Of a stretch of DNA of 13,709 nt, positions 1 through 6,278 are shown piece after piece. Source of the DNA: CAYUMU01 sp964445985 (GTDB lineage Bacteria > Planctomycetota > Planctomycetia > Pirellulales > S012-138); the NCBI GenBank assembly GCA_964445985.1, contig CAYUMU010000123.1:1-13709 (forward strand), read 5' to 3'. The notes below the pieces were generated by a model. The model was given only the letters and a program-made list of their open reading frames with translations, did no database searches and had not been told where the DNA came from. Every line of letters starts with the position of its first letter. Position 1 is the first letter of the stretch. The position numbers were made by a program, and so were the translations under genes.

Positions 1-32
1 GCGCAACAGAACCCGAGCACGCCAGCAACCGT

Positions 33-184
33 TTTTTATCAGGCCAGGTCGGGGGTGAGGGGCCTGGGAAGCGGAGTTGGGTCTGCCATCTCAAACCGCC
101 CGCGAGAACCCCCTTCCCCAGCCCTTCTCCCCCGGAGTACCGGGGGAGAAAGAAAGGTCGTGCGAAGCTTTTTATCAGGCCAGG
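33..184. repeat. 16-bp direct repeat bracketing a 120-bp spacer
   Basis: The 16-mer TTTTTATCAGGCCAGG occurs twice, identically, at 33-48 and 169-184, 136 bases apart. The space between is GC-rich and contains a perfect hairpin (125-150). No open frame here resembles a known protein, so 1-237 is read as non-coding DNA downstream of the minus-strand oxidoreductase gene. The arrangement could be a small duplicated or inserted element, or two members of a dispersed repeat family; the sequence alone does not decide. Confidence 0.6.
125..150. repeat. Perfect 11-bp hairpin
   Basis: TTCTCCCCCGG (125-135) pairs exactly with CCGGGGGAGAA (140-150) around the loop AGTA. It lies about 90 bases downstream of the stop codon of the minus-strand gene ending at 238, so it could cap that transcript. 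It is not followed by a T-run on the minus strand, so a classical intrinsic terminator is not supported; a REP-like palindrome is equally likely. Confidence 0.55.
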
Positions 185-237
185 CGGGCGGCGTGGTTCC
201 GCTTCCGGCCCCAGGGCGGCCTCGGCGAGGCCTGCCC

Positions 238-1287
238 TCAGCGTCCAAGTCTCACCGTTTCCCCCGTCGCCGCCGATTGCTCCGCGGCGAGCATCACGGC
301 CACGGCTCGGGCCGCTTCTTCGGGCGTGACCACTTCAGGATCTCGCTGTTCGCGAATGCAGCGATTGAAGTAGCCGATTTCGTTGGCCAGGGCGCCCCAC
401 CGCTGCCCCTGCACGGCGGGCCAATACATGGTGTCGGGAAAAGCCACGCCTTGCCCATCCACAATCTGAAGACCGGCATGGCCGCAGTCGATGGTCAACT
501 GACCTTCGGTGCCCACCACTTCGAGCACGGCGTCGATCGTGGTGGGCGTATTGGCTGGCAGTCGCCACACGGTTTCCACAATGCCTACGGCCCGGGAACC
601 CGCGGGCTGGTTTGCCTTGTGGGGCGCGTCGTCAGCGCGGGAAAACTCCAGCATGGCCCAACCCGCGTCGGGGTGCTGGAAGTTGTCCACGCGAACGGTG
701 CGTCCGTAAACTTGTGAGGGCGCGGCATTCATAAACCACATCATCAGGTCGGCATCGTGGACGCCGTCGCCCAGCAAGGGGGAAATCTTGTCCAGCCGCA
801 GCGGGCCGGGCGCGACCGGCAAATTTCGTTTGCTGCGCATGGCAAAGATTCTTCCCAACCGTCCTTCTCGAATTGCCTGATGCGCCAACACCACGCGCGG
901 ATCGAACCGGCAAACGTGCCCTACCATGAACCGCCCCGCCGCTGCCTGGGCCGCGGCGACCAGTTCGGTGCATTGCTCCACGGTGGCCGCCAGCGGTTTT
1001 TCCAGCAGCACGTGTTTCCCCGCGGCCAAGGCATCCAAGGCCAGGCGGTGGTGATCTTTTACATGCGCCACGATGCTCACGGCATCCATGGCCGGGTCGT
1101 CGAGCAGGCGGCGATAGTCGGTGGTGGTGGTCACGCCAGAAAACCGCGCGGCGGCAGCCGCCAACCGATCGCTATTCCGCCCACACACTGCGGTCAAACG
1201 GCAATCGGGCAGTTGCGCCAATACCTCGGCGTGAATGGCGCCGAATCGGCCCAGGCCAATCAGGCCCCACGTAACGCGGTCAATCAT
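238..1287 (-). CDS. Gfo/Idh/MocA family NAD(P)-dependent oxidoreductase
   Basis: The product is a 349-residue cytoplasmic dehydrogenase of the Gfo/Idh/MocA family, whose members oxidise or reduce sugars, inositols or related polyols with NAD(P). The N-terminal Rossmann motif GLGRFG covers residues 11-16. The family EKP motif, whose lysine is catalytic, is at residues 96-98 within LLEKPLAAT. Length matches the family (about 330-390). I start at the ATG at 1287 rather than further upstream because an AGGA Shine-Dalgarno sequence lies 6 bases before it and the Rossmann strand begins at once. The gene is divergent from the phosphoesterase gene, sharing a 179-base intergenic space that should hold both promoters. 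Substrate cannot be assigned from sequence. A second, unrelated-looking member of the family lies at 6279-7436. Confidence 0.9.
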   Translation of the reverse strand: MIDRVTWGLIGLGRFGAIHAEVLAQLPDCRLTAVCGRNSDRLAAAAARFSGVTTTTDYRRLLDDPAMDAVSIVAHVKDHHRLALDALAAGKHVLLEKPLAATVEQCTELVAAAQAAAGRFMVGHVCRFDPRVVLAHQAIREGRLGRIFAMRSKRNLPVAPGPLRLDKISPLLGDGVHDADLMMWFMNAAPSQVYGRTVRVDNFQHPDAGWAMLEFSRADDAPHKANQPAGSRAVGIVETVWRLPANTPTTIDAVLEVVGTEGQLTIDCGHAGLQIVDGQGVAFPDTMYWPAVQGQRWGALANEIGYFNRCIREQRDPEVVTPEEAARAVAVMLAAEQSAATGETVRLGR

Positions 1288-1466
1288 GCAGATTCCTGGT
1301 GGCGGTTTTGCCCGCCGATTGCGGTGAGAATGATTTGCCCTACCATACACGATCCACTTGTTTGAACGGCGGCATCACCTTGCCAGCGAGTGTATCGCCG
1401 GAGCGGGCTTTGCCAACCGGCCAGAAGGTTTGATTGCGTTGCCCCCCTCGAACCACAAGTGTCTTC

Positions 1467-1949
1467 ATGCTCCTTGGCGTTGTTAGCGATACCCACGGCC
1501 ATGCCAGTTTCACCCAGCAGGCGGTACGCATGCTGGAAAGCCTGGCGGTGCGGCAAGTGCTGCATTGCGGCGATATTGGCAGCGAGGAAATCGTGCCCCT
1601 GTTCGCGGCCTGGCCCACGCATTTTGTGCTGGGCAATGTCGATTACGAGCGGCACATGCAGCAGGCGATTGAAGAGGCCGGTCAATCGTACCATGGCCGG
1701 TATGGCGAACTGAAACTCGAGGGCGTTTCGATCGCCATTCTGCACGGTGACGATACCCAGCGGCTCCACGACACGATTGCCAGCGGCGCCTTTCAACTGG
1801 TCTGCCACGGCCACACCCACAAGCAGCGACTGGAGCAGATTGGCCCTACCTTGGTGCTCAATCCCGGCGCGCTCTACCGCGCCAGCCAACGGTCGATCGC
1901 CGTGGTTCGCCTGCCAGAACTGGAAGTAACCCACGTGCCTGTCGATTAG
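1467..1949 (+). CDS. YfcE/MJ0936-type metallophosphoesterase
   Basis: A 160-residue member of the small calcineurin-like phosphoesterase group (YfcE, MJ0936), two-metal phosphodiesterases in the cytoplasm. All ligand motifs are visible: SDTH (D8, H10), CGD (D36), GNVD (N57, D59), LHGD (H93) and GHTH (H116, H118). The intact active site contrasts with the altered one in the SbcD-like protein at 7799-9115. Start choice is not settled. ATG 1467 puts the first beta strand immediately at the N-terminus, as in the family, but has no clear ribosome-binding site. An in-frame TTG at 1434 would add 11 residues and has AGAAGG five bases upstream. The biological substrate is unknown for most of this family. 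No obvious terminator separates it from the lipoprotein gene 170 bases downstream. Confidence 0.88.
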   Translation: MLLGVVSDTHGHASFTQQAVRMLESLAVRQVLHCGDIGSEEIVPLFAAWPTHFVLGNVDYERHMQQAIEEAGQSYHGRYGELKLEGVSIAILHGDDTQRLHDTIASGAFQLVCHGHTHKQRLEQIGPTLVLNPGALYRASQRSIAVVRLPELEVTHVPVD

Positions 1950-2119
1950 CAACCTGCTCAAGAGCCTGGCAATTTCGGCCCCCGCTGGGGTTTCCTGCTT
2001 CTGCAAAAAATATGTATAGGTCGCGCGGAGGTTTTTTGGCATGCTATCTCTCGTGGGTTGGATAGGGTGGATGGTGCGGTTTGCGTCCGAAAACAATAGA
2101 GAGTCACGGAAGCCTGGCA

Positions 2120-2623
2120 ATGATGAATGCTCACAAACGCCTGGCGGCATTCCTGCTCACCTGCCTGGTTCTGGCCACTGGCTGCGGGCCGACCGGCGAG
2201 TCGCCCCCGCCTGCCGACCAGCCTGCTCCGGCGGACAAGACCTCGGGCGCCAAAACCTCGGGCGCCAGCGACGCCCGTTCGGCAACGGCGCAGAGCTTCG
2301 CTGCCTTCTACCAAACCATTCAACAGCGCAAACAAGAATTCGGCGGCGCCACCATCAGTGCCAGTGATTTTCAGACCGAGAGCATCGAGGTCTTGCCCGA
2401 TCCGCGCAATCCCAGCCTCTGGGTGGCCCAAGTGGAGTTAAGCAGCCCTCAAGGTCCTGGCAGCATTGTGGTGCTTTACGAATTGGTCGATGGCCGCTGG
2501 AAATTTCAACTCGACCGCTCGTTTTTCGATATCGGCGAAGCGCCGGAACCACTGCCGCGCAGCCTCGCTCCCGATGAGCCGCCCGCCCTGGGCGATTTCA
2601 TCGAGGTCGCATTCCACGAGTAA
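2120..2623 (+). CDS. Predicted lipoprotein of unknown function
   Basis: The 167-residue product begins with a lipoprotein signal: a basic MMNAHKR start, a hydrophobic stretch LAAFLLTCLVL, and the lipobox LATGC with the acylated Cys at residue 22. Export by Sec and lipidation are therefore predicted. After the Cys comes a low-complexity linker rich in Pro, Ala, Ser and Lys (about residues 23-55), including a duplicated KTSGA. The remaining ~110 residues form a soluble domain with alternating strands (SLWVAQVELSS, GSIVVLYELVDGRWKF) that I do not recognise. The start at 2120 is favoured because GGAAG lies 7 bases upstream; the next codon is also ATG (2123). Open reading continues upstream to a TTG at 2081, but that would bury the signal peptide. 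It sits between a + phosphoesterase and a convergent - hydrolase gene. Confidence 0.78.
   Translation: MMNAHKRLAAFLLTCLVLATGCGPTGESPPPADQPAPADKTSGAKTSGASDARSATAQSFAAFYQTIQQRKQEFGGATISASDFQTESIEVLPDPRNPSLWVAQVELSSPQGPGSIVVLYELVDGRWKFQLDRSFFDIGEAPEPLPRSLAPDEPPALGDFIEVAFHE
2237..2266 (+). repeat. 15-bp in-frame tandem duplication in the lipoprotein linker
   Basis: Two adjacent 15-base units (2237-2251 and 2252-2266) differ at one position (AAG versus AAA, both Lys) and encode KTSGA twice. They fall in the flexible linker just after the lipidated Cys, where changes in length are easily tolerated. Confidence 0.8.
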
Positions 2624-2678
2624 GCGGCGCCCGGCGCTAGGACCACGAAACCGCGCGGAAAGCCGCTGGCCTGGCAAG

Positions 2679-3539
2679 TTAGCCTTGAATCACCGGGTTC
2701 ACCAGCGTGCCAATGCCGTCGATGGTGATCCGCACCTCGTCGCCCGGCGAGAGCGTGAAATCGTCGCCCGGCACAATGCCGGTGCCGGTGAGCAGGAAGA
2801 CGCCATTGGGGAAGCGGTTGTCGCGGCCGAGGTACTCGATCAGGTCTTCGTAGCCGCGGGCCATTTGCGACAGGTCGGTATCGCCTTCAAAGACCGTGCC
2901 GCCGTCGCGGACAATGTTCAGGTGAATTTTGGTTTGGTCCTTGGGAGGCATCGCCCTCGGCAGCGTGATGCACGGCCCCAGAGCGCAGGCCCCGTCGTAG
3001 AGCTTGGCCTGGGGCAGGTAGAGCGGGTTTTCGCCTTCGATATCGCGCGAACTCATGTCGTTGCCAACGGTGAAGCCCACCAGCCGCAGCTTGGAGTTAA
3101 GCACCAAGGCGAGCTCGGGCTCGGGTACGCTCCAGGTGGCGTCGCTACGAATTCGCACGGGGGCGCCGGGGCCTGCCACGCGGTGTGGCGTGGCTTTGAA
3201 GAAGATTTCGGGCCGCGCGGCCGAATAAACCTGGTCGTAATGACTGGCCCCGTGCTCCGATTCTTCCATGCGGGCCGTTTGGCTGCGCTTGTAGGTGACG
3301 CCAGCCGCCCAAACCTCTTGATGGTCGATGGGGGCCAACAGCGTGACCTGGGACAGTGGCACGGGCGGTTCCCGCCGATTCATCAAGCCTTCGACGGTTT
3401 CCACCAAGTGCTCGGCTTCGAGCACGTCGGCCAGCGATTGGTAAGGCAATCTGAGCGGAATCAATTCGTCGCCTTCGAGTACGGCCACGCCGCCGTGCGG
3501 ACCTTCTTGATTTTGCAAGCGATACTTCACCAGTCGCAT
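2679..3539 (-). CDS. Fumarylacetoacetate hydrolase (FAH) family protein, probable sugar-acid dehydratase
   Basis: The 286-residue product has the FAH-type catalytic domain from about residue 75 to the end. Metal-binding acidic residues are visible as EPE (E140, E142) and D161 in VGNDMSSRD, followed by IEGENPLYLPQAK and GACALGP. The C-terminus has LLTGTGIVPGDDFTLSPGD, typical of the superfamily. The blocks AAGVTYKRSQTARMEES and SSRDIEGENPLYLPQAK resemble, from memory, 2-keto-3-deoxy-D-arabinonate dehydratase, where the ExE...D spacing is the same. That would make it a dehydratase acting on a 2-keto-3-deoxy sugar acid rather than a C-C bond hydrolase; this is inference. The start at 3539 has GGAG 10 bases upstream. 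It converges on the lipoprotein gene, with 55 bases between stops. Confidence 0.85.
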   Translation of the reverse strand: MRLVKYRLQNQEGPHGGVAVLEGDELIPLRLPYQSLADVLEAEHLVETVEGLMNRREPPVPLSQVTLLAPIDHQEVWAAGVTYKRSQTARMEESEHGASHYDQVYSAARPEIFFKATPHRVAGPGAPVRIRSDATWSVPEPELALVLNSKLRLVGFTVGNDMSSRDIEGENPLYLPQAKLYDGACALGPCITLPRAMPPKDQTKIHLNIVRDGGTVFEGDTDLSQMARGYEDLIEYLGRDNRFPNGVFLLTGTGIVPGDDFTLSPGDEVRITIDGIGTLVNPVIQG

Positions 3540-3784
3540 GGGCGGCGTGCTCCGACAAGCGGGGGGAGGGACAAAAGTGGGCGGACGGCAGCCAATGTAG
3601 AGCAGGCAATTGCCGATCGCAATGCGTTTGGGTGGAGACGCGTGGGCGTCCTCGAAAGTAGGTGGAAAGCCAGGGCGGCAAAAGCCCTCCCCCCGCGCAG
3701 CGAGGAACGAGCGGAGTGCGGTTCGGGTGGCACGACGAAGGAGTATTGGGAAAAGATGATGGAGTAGCCGCGAAGCGGCGAAAT

Positions 3785-3964
3785 GTTGTAGCCCTGGGCG
3801 CTAGCCCAGGGTCCATGTTCCCATCCATTCGTCAGTCCCGAAGGGACGGCAGGCGATGGCGCGCCGGAATTGCGGTGTTCGTTCCCCGCGGGACTTGGGG
3901 ATTGCGGCGTTTCCGTTTCCACGGGCTGGCGCCCGCGGCTACAACCTATCGTCCCCGCGGGACT
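3785..3964. repeat. REP-like palindrome cluster in inverted arrangement (BIME-like)
   Basis: GTTGTAGCC followed by a GGGCGC-AGCCC palindrome occurs at 3785-3807 and again, inverted, at 3945-3923; 20 of 23 bases match. Each copy is itself a hairpin: CCCTGGGC/GCCCAGGG (3792-3811, loop GCTA) and CGGGC/GCCCG (3922-3935). Between and beside them are the small palindrome GTCCC-GAA-GGGAC (3835-3847) and two exact copies of TCCCCGCGGGACT (3883-3895, 3952-3964). The cluster ends 20 bases before a truncated REP-associated transposase start, as expected for a RAYT/REP locus. The rest of 3540-3784 contains only minor hairpins such as GCCGC-GAA-GCGGC (3767-3779) and no credible gene. Confidence 0.65.
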
Positions 3965-3984
3965 AAAACTATGCACGAAACACA

Positions 3985-4044
3985 GTGAGCACGTCTACCA
4001 ACTTGTTGTTTCACGTCGTGTACAGCACGAAATATCGGTTCGGG
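3985..4044 (+). pseudogene. N-terminal fragment of an IS200-like REP-associated transposase (RAYT)
   Basis: A GTG at 3985 opens MSTSTNLLFHVVYSTKYR, which matches the characteristic start of Y1 (IS200-like) REP-associated transposases (MSTxTxLxxHxVFSTKxR). Similarity stops after about 20 codons; the frame continues to 4218 but runs through a terminator hairpin and into the DUF1559 gene on the other strand. The HUH motif and the catalytic Tyr, which lie further along in intact members, are absent. It is therefore a dead 5' remnant, sitting directly beside the REP-like palindromes that such enzymes act on. The family assignment rests on a short stretch, so moderate confidence. Confidence 0.6.
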
Positions 4045-4056
4045 TGGAGACGCCGG

Positions 4057-4101
4057 AAACAAACAACGGGCGGCAAATCCCTGCTGGAACTTGCCGCCCG
4101 T
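4057..4101 (-). terminator. Intrinsic terminator of the DUF1559 gene
   Basis: ACGGGCGGCAA (4066-4076) pairs perfectly with TTGCCGCCCGT (4091-4101), an 11-bp stem with a 14-base loop. Read on the minus strand the stem is followed by TGTTTGTTT, and it lies 41 bases beyond the stop codon of the gene ending at 4142. A smaller hairpin, AAGGCTT-GGG-AAGCCTT (4119-4135), lies between the two but has A residues after it on this strand. Confidence 0.7.
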
Positions 4102-4141
4102 CTGAATGGAGCTTTTTTAAGGCTTGGGAAGCCTTTTAAGC

Positions 4142-5131
4142 TTACGGAAGATCGTACGGCTGACCATCGGCGCGATGACCCATGGAACGCAACGCCGCGG
4201 GGGTGGCGTAGGTCTTAACGCCCTGAACGCGCGCGTCGCCGAAGACAAACAGCGAGATTCCTGGGTGCCAGCTACCGAAGTAATAGTTTTCGGGATAGGT
4301 ATCGTAGGCCCCCGAAGTATTCGTCATGGCCGGGCTGTCGGGGCGCGTGGCCAGCAATTGGACGATGCGTCCGCCGCGATAGTTGTCGGCGATCACGCCC
4401 ACGGGCGGATGGTCGTATTCGGCTACGCCGATTTTCTCGGGGGTGATGTGCTTTTCGCCCGCCATCGCGGTATAGCTCATGCCGTCGGTGACGCCGCCGA
4501 TGGTGACTTTGGAGCGAATGATAATCGGATTTGTAGCCGTGGGTGCGGCGGGCACGGTGGAAGCGGCACCCACGATCGGACCTTGGATGTGCGCCAAGGT
4601 GCTGATTGAACGATAACTACCGGCGTAGCCGGAGATTGCATCGGTTACGCCCACGGCCACGTAATCCATGGCCTGGCCTTGGCCGGTCAGGGACCAGTTA
4701 TTCACGCGAAACCCACGGGTGGGGCAGTACATTGCGGCCGAACGATATTCGCGGTGGAGTTCGGCGTTGGTCTTCCCCATAGGCCCGGCAGTGGCATCAT
4801 TGGCCGACTTATTAAGCAACAGGGCATCGTACGCCGGTTGCGACTCCATCACGGGCCACATCAACGCCACCCAGCTATGTTCCCAACCGGAAGCTCCGGT
4901 GCTCGGCTGAATGCACGACGGGGGAAGTTGCTCGGAATTCCGATCAGCGTAAAGTAGCATCGCGGTGCCGAGTTGTTTGAGGTTGCTCGAGCAATTAGCC
5001 CGGCGGGCGGCTTCGCGCGCGGCCTGAATGGCCGGCAGCAGCATGGCGATCAGAATGCCAATGATCGCGATGACCACCAGCAGTTCGACCAGGGTGAAAC
5101 CTCGTCTGGGCACGGAACGACACGATTGCAT
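4142..5131 (-). CDS. DUF1559 protein with prepilin-type N-terminal cleavage/methylation domain
   Basis: This 329-residue protein belongs to the large planctomycete DUF1559 family. It starts with a type IV prepilin-like leader, MQSCRSVPRRG, followed by FTLVELLVVIAIIGILIA; cleavage between G11 and F12 and N-methylation of the Phe would be expected. The conserved NCSSNLKQLGTAMLLYAD follows at about residues 46-63. Near the end is GGVTDGMSYTAMAGEKH, equivalent to the family's ITDGTSNT...GE block, and then FGSWHPGISLFVFGDARV, equivalent to the H-X9-DG motif, except that the final Gly is Ala here. The start at 5131 is chosen because GGAG lies 7 bases upstream; an upstream TTG/ATG extension (to 5197) would put 22 residues before the leader. 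Function is unknown; it is probably exported as a pseudopilin-like surface or periplasmic protein. It has its own terminator and appears monocistronic. Confidence 0.92.
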   Translation of the reverse strand: MQSCRSVPRRGFTLVELLVVIAIIGILIAMLLPAIQAAREAARRANCSSNLKQLGTAMLLYADRNSEQLPPSCIQPSTGASGWEHSWVALMWPVMESQPAYDALLLNKSANDATAGPMGKTNAELHREYRSAAMYCPTRGFRVNNWSLTGQGQAMDYVAVGVTDAISGYAGSYRSISTLAHIQGPIVGAASTVPAAPTATNPIIIRSKVTIGGVTDGMSYTAMAGEKHITPEKIGVAEYDHPPVGVIADNYRGGRIVQLLATRPDSPAMTNTSGAYDTYPENYYFGSWHPGISLFVFGDARVQGVKTYATPAALRSMGHRADGQPYDLP

Positions 5132-5370
5132 AGACCATCTCCAAACAAATGCAGAAGGATGAGTAAAGGAAAAATCGAAAAAATTTTGCATCGCCAATGA
5201 GATGCACCCCCTGAGAACTATTTGACCAAGCTACTATCTTCATGGAAAAAACACCAACGTATTTTCTTCGCAAGTCATTAAATTTACAATTAGATACGTA
5301 TTAAGGGCGGGTTCCAATACCTCACTGGTGTGGGTAGTGGCGGGGGGCGATCAAGGCATGAAGACGGCTG
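5132..5370 (-). promoter_or_regulatory. AT-rich leader region of the DUF1559 gene
   Basis: Upstream of the DUF1559 start, 5150-5310 is noticeably AT-richer than the rest of the window, with runs such as AATTGTAAATTTAA on the minus strand. This is where the promoter should lie. I could not identify a confident -35/-10 pair. No gene was found in this stretch. Confidence 0.4.
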
Positions 5371-5532
5371 GGTGGCACAGTCGGAGGTCATTTTATTGGG
5401 CGTCACCTTACCCGCGCCGTCATTCGCTGTTTGACGGGGAAGCGGAACGCGCGGCGGGAACGATGCTGCCGCGCGGATTCTTGGGCGAGGACGCCCAAGT
5501 CACGAGGGTGTTTTTTGCCGCCGTCAAAACCA
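5371..5532. repeat. Structured repeat element abutting the broken hicA gene
   Basis: The segment holds several perfect palindromes: CGCGCGGC/GCCGCGCG (5448-5475) and CTTGGGCG/CGCCCAAG (5480-5499, loop AGGA). It begins with a 41-base block (5371-5411) that recurs in degenerate form at 5896-5936; the core 32 bases match at 27 positions. The far edge coincides with the point where hicA coding sequence stops. No protein-coding frame here is recognisable. It is read as a non-autonomous repetitive element; its exact ends cannot be fixed from one copy. Confidence 0.5.
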
Positions 5533-5562
5533 TCACATCCGTTTGCCGGAAACAATCTTCAC
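5533..5562 (-). pseudogene. hicA: Stub of a HicA toxin gene
   Basis: A GTG at 5562 overlaps the hicB stop codon (GTGA) and encodes VKIVSGKRM followed by TGA. This matches the usual start of HicA toxins (MK-x-VSGK-x-L/M), small RNases with a double-stranded-RNA-binding-like fold. Only nine codons remain; the GSHH segment with the catalytic His is absent, and I found no HicA-like continuation in the downstream 160 bases on this strand. HicA proteins often read KRxC here, and the sequence reads ATG-TG before diverging, so the break is probably within codon 10. The overlapping start is the normal hicB-hicA coupling. Confidence 0.65.
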
Positions 5563-5798
5563 GAAGCGTTCTCCGCCGCGTCGCGGGCCAAGGCGTCGTC
5601 ATGGGCGACGGCGAGCCAGCCCTCGGCGGCCTCGCGGAGGTTGGCGCGGACTTCGTCCAGGGTTTCGCCCTGGGTGTGGCAACCGGGAAGGGCGGGAATC
5701 GAGGCAGAGTAATCCCCAGCCTCTGGTTCCGGACGGACAATCGCCGTGAGATTCACGGCGATATCGACGACAACGGGTGTGGTTGTGGCACGGCTCAT
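5559..5798 (-). CDS. hicB: HicB-family antitoxin, orphaned
   Basis: A 79-residue HicB-like protein. The core has the family pattern of a strand-rich ferredoxin-like fold: VVDIAVNLTAIVRPEPEAGDYSASIPALPGCHTQGETLDEVRANLREAAEGWL, with the hallmark PALPGCxTQGETLDEA/V at about residues 36-51. The short C-terminus lacks an obvious helix-turn-helix or ribbon-helix-helix domain, as in short HicB forms. The start at 5798 (ATG) has GGAGG 9 bases upstream; an in-frame TTG at 5804 lies too close to that site. In intact modules HicB binds and neutralises HicA and represses the operon. Here the partner toxin gene survives only as a nine-codon stub, so the antitoxin is either decaying or neutralising a toxin elsewhere. 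Confidence 0.85.
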   Translation of the reverse strand: MSRATTTPVVVDIAVNLTAIVRPEPEAGDYSASIPALPGCHTQGETLDEVRANLREAAEGWLAVAHDDALARDAAENAS

Positions 5799-5823
5799 GC
5801 TCAAAGTCCTCCGATGAATGTAG

Positions 5824-5850
5824 TCTATACCGCTAAGCCCGCCGAACCAA
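5824..5850 (-). promoter_or_regulatory. Possible hicB promoter
   Basis: On the minus strand TTGGTT (5850-5845) and TATAGA (5829-5824) are separated by 15 bases, slightly short for a sigma-70 type promoter, and lie 26 bases upstream of the hicB start codon. The match is partial and no operator palindrome is clear. Confidence 0.3.
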
Positions 5851-5895
5851 GGTTGGCATTTGACCGGCAGACATTTGTAGATAAAGCATCGGCCC

Positions 5896-6077
5896 GGTGG
5901 CGCCGTCGGAGGGCATTTTTTCGGGCGCCACCCTACGCCGAGATAGCTGGCCGTGCCGGCGAGTCAACCACGCCCTTCGCCGAGGGCTCGTGGGCGTGGC
6001 ACCCTGCTTGCCACGGTTGAGTGGTTTGCCAGGCGGGGCTATGGACTGACCGCCCGAGGGCACTGGCATCGCCAGTG
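5896..6077. repeat. Cluster of palindromic intergenic repeats
   Basis: This part of the 480-base gap 5799-6278 contains four perfect hairpins in a row. They are GGTGGCGCC/GGCGCCACC (5896-5932), CCACGCCC/GGGCGTGG (5968-5999), CGTGGCA/TGCCACG (5995-6015) and CACTGGC-ATC-GCCAGTG (6061-6077). The second and third overlap, so they could form alternative structures. The first contains the second copy of the block seen at 5371-5411. CCACGCCCTTCGC (5968-5980) recurs on the other strand at 12655-12643. No gene is credible here; 6078-6278 should contain the promoter of the next gene but I saw only weak candidates. Confidence 0.6.
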
Positions 6078-6278
6078 ACACGCGGTAAAATAGCCTCTCG
6101 GTAGTGCCGCTCAACCGATGCACCAACGCCGAGAGCAGATCGACGGTTGTGGCTAGCTTCTACGTCCATTCACACTGGCATAGCCCAATGGCACCCGTTG
6201 CAATGCCGCGTGGCACATTGTTTACTTTTCGCCGTCGATTTTATTGTACGCCTCCAGCACCCCCGAAAGGTTAGCGCC

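Noticed and set aside
55..717. Plus-strand open frame of 220 codons at the left end
   Set aside because: It is antisense to the first oxidoreductase for most of its length and resembles no family.
2041..2367. Open frame starting at ATG 2041 with GGAGG nine bases upstream
   Set aside because: Despite the good ribosome-binding site it runs out of frame through the lipoprotein gene, whose signal peptide and lipobox are clear. A short regulatory leader cannot be excluded, but the frame has no early stop.
4119..4135. Hairpin AAGGCTT-GGG-AAGCCTT as the terminator of the DUF1559 gene
   Set aside because: It is followed by A residues on the minus strand; the larger stem at 4066-4101 has the U-rich tail on that strand.
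6218..6247. Promoter TTGTTT...TATTGT for the second oxidoreductase
   Set aside because: The -35 matches at only three of six positions and the spacer would be 18 bases, too weak to list as a feature.
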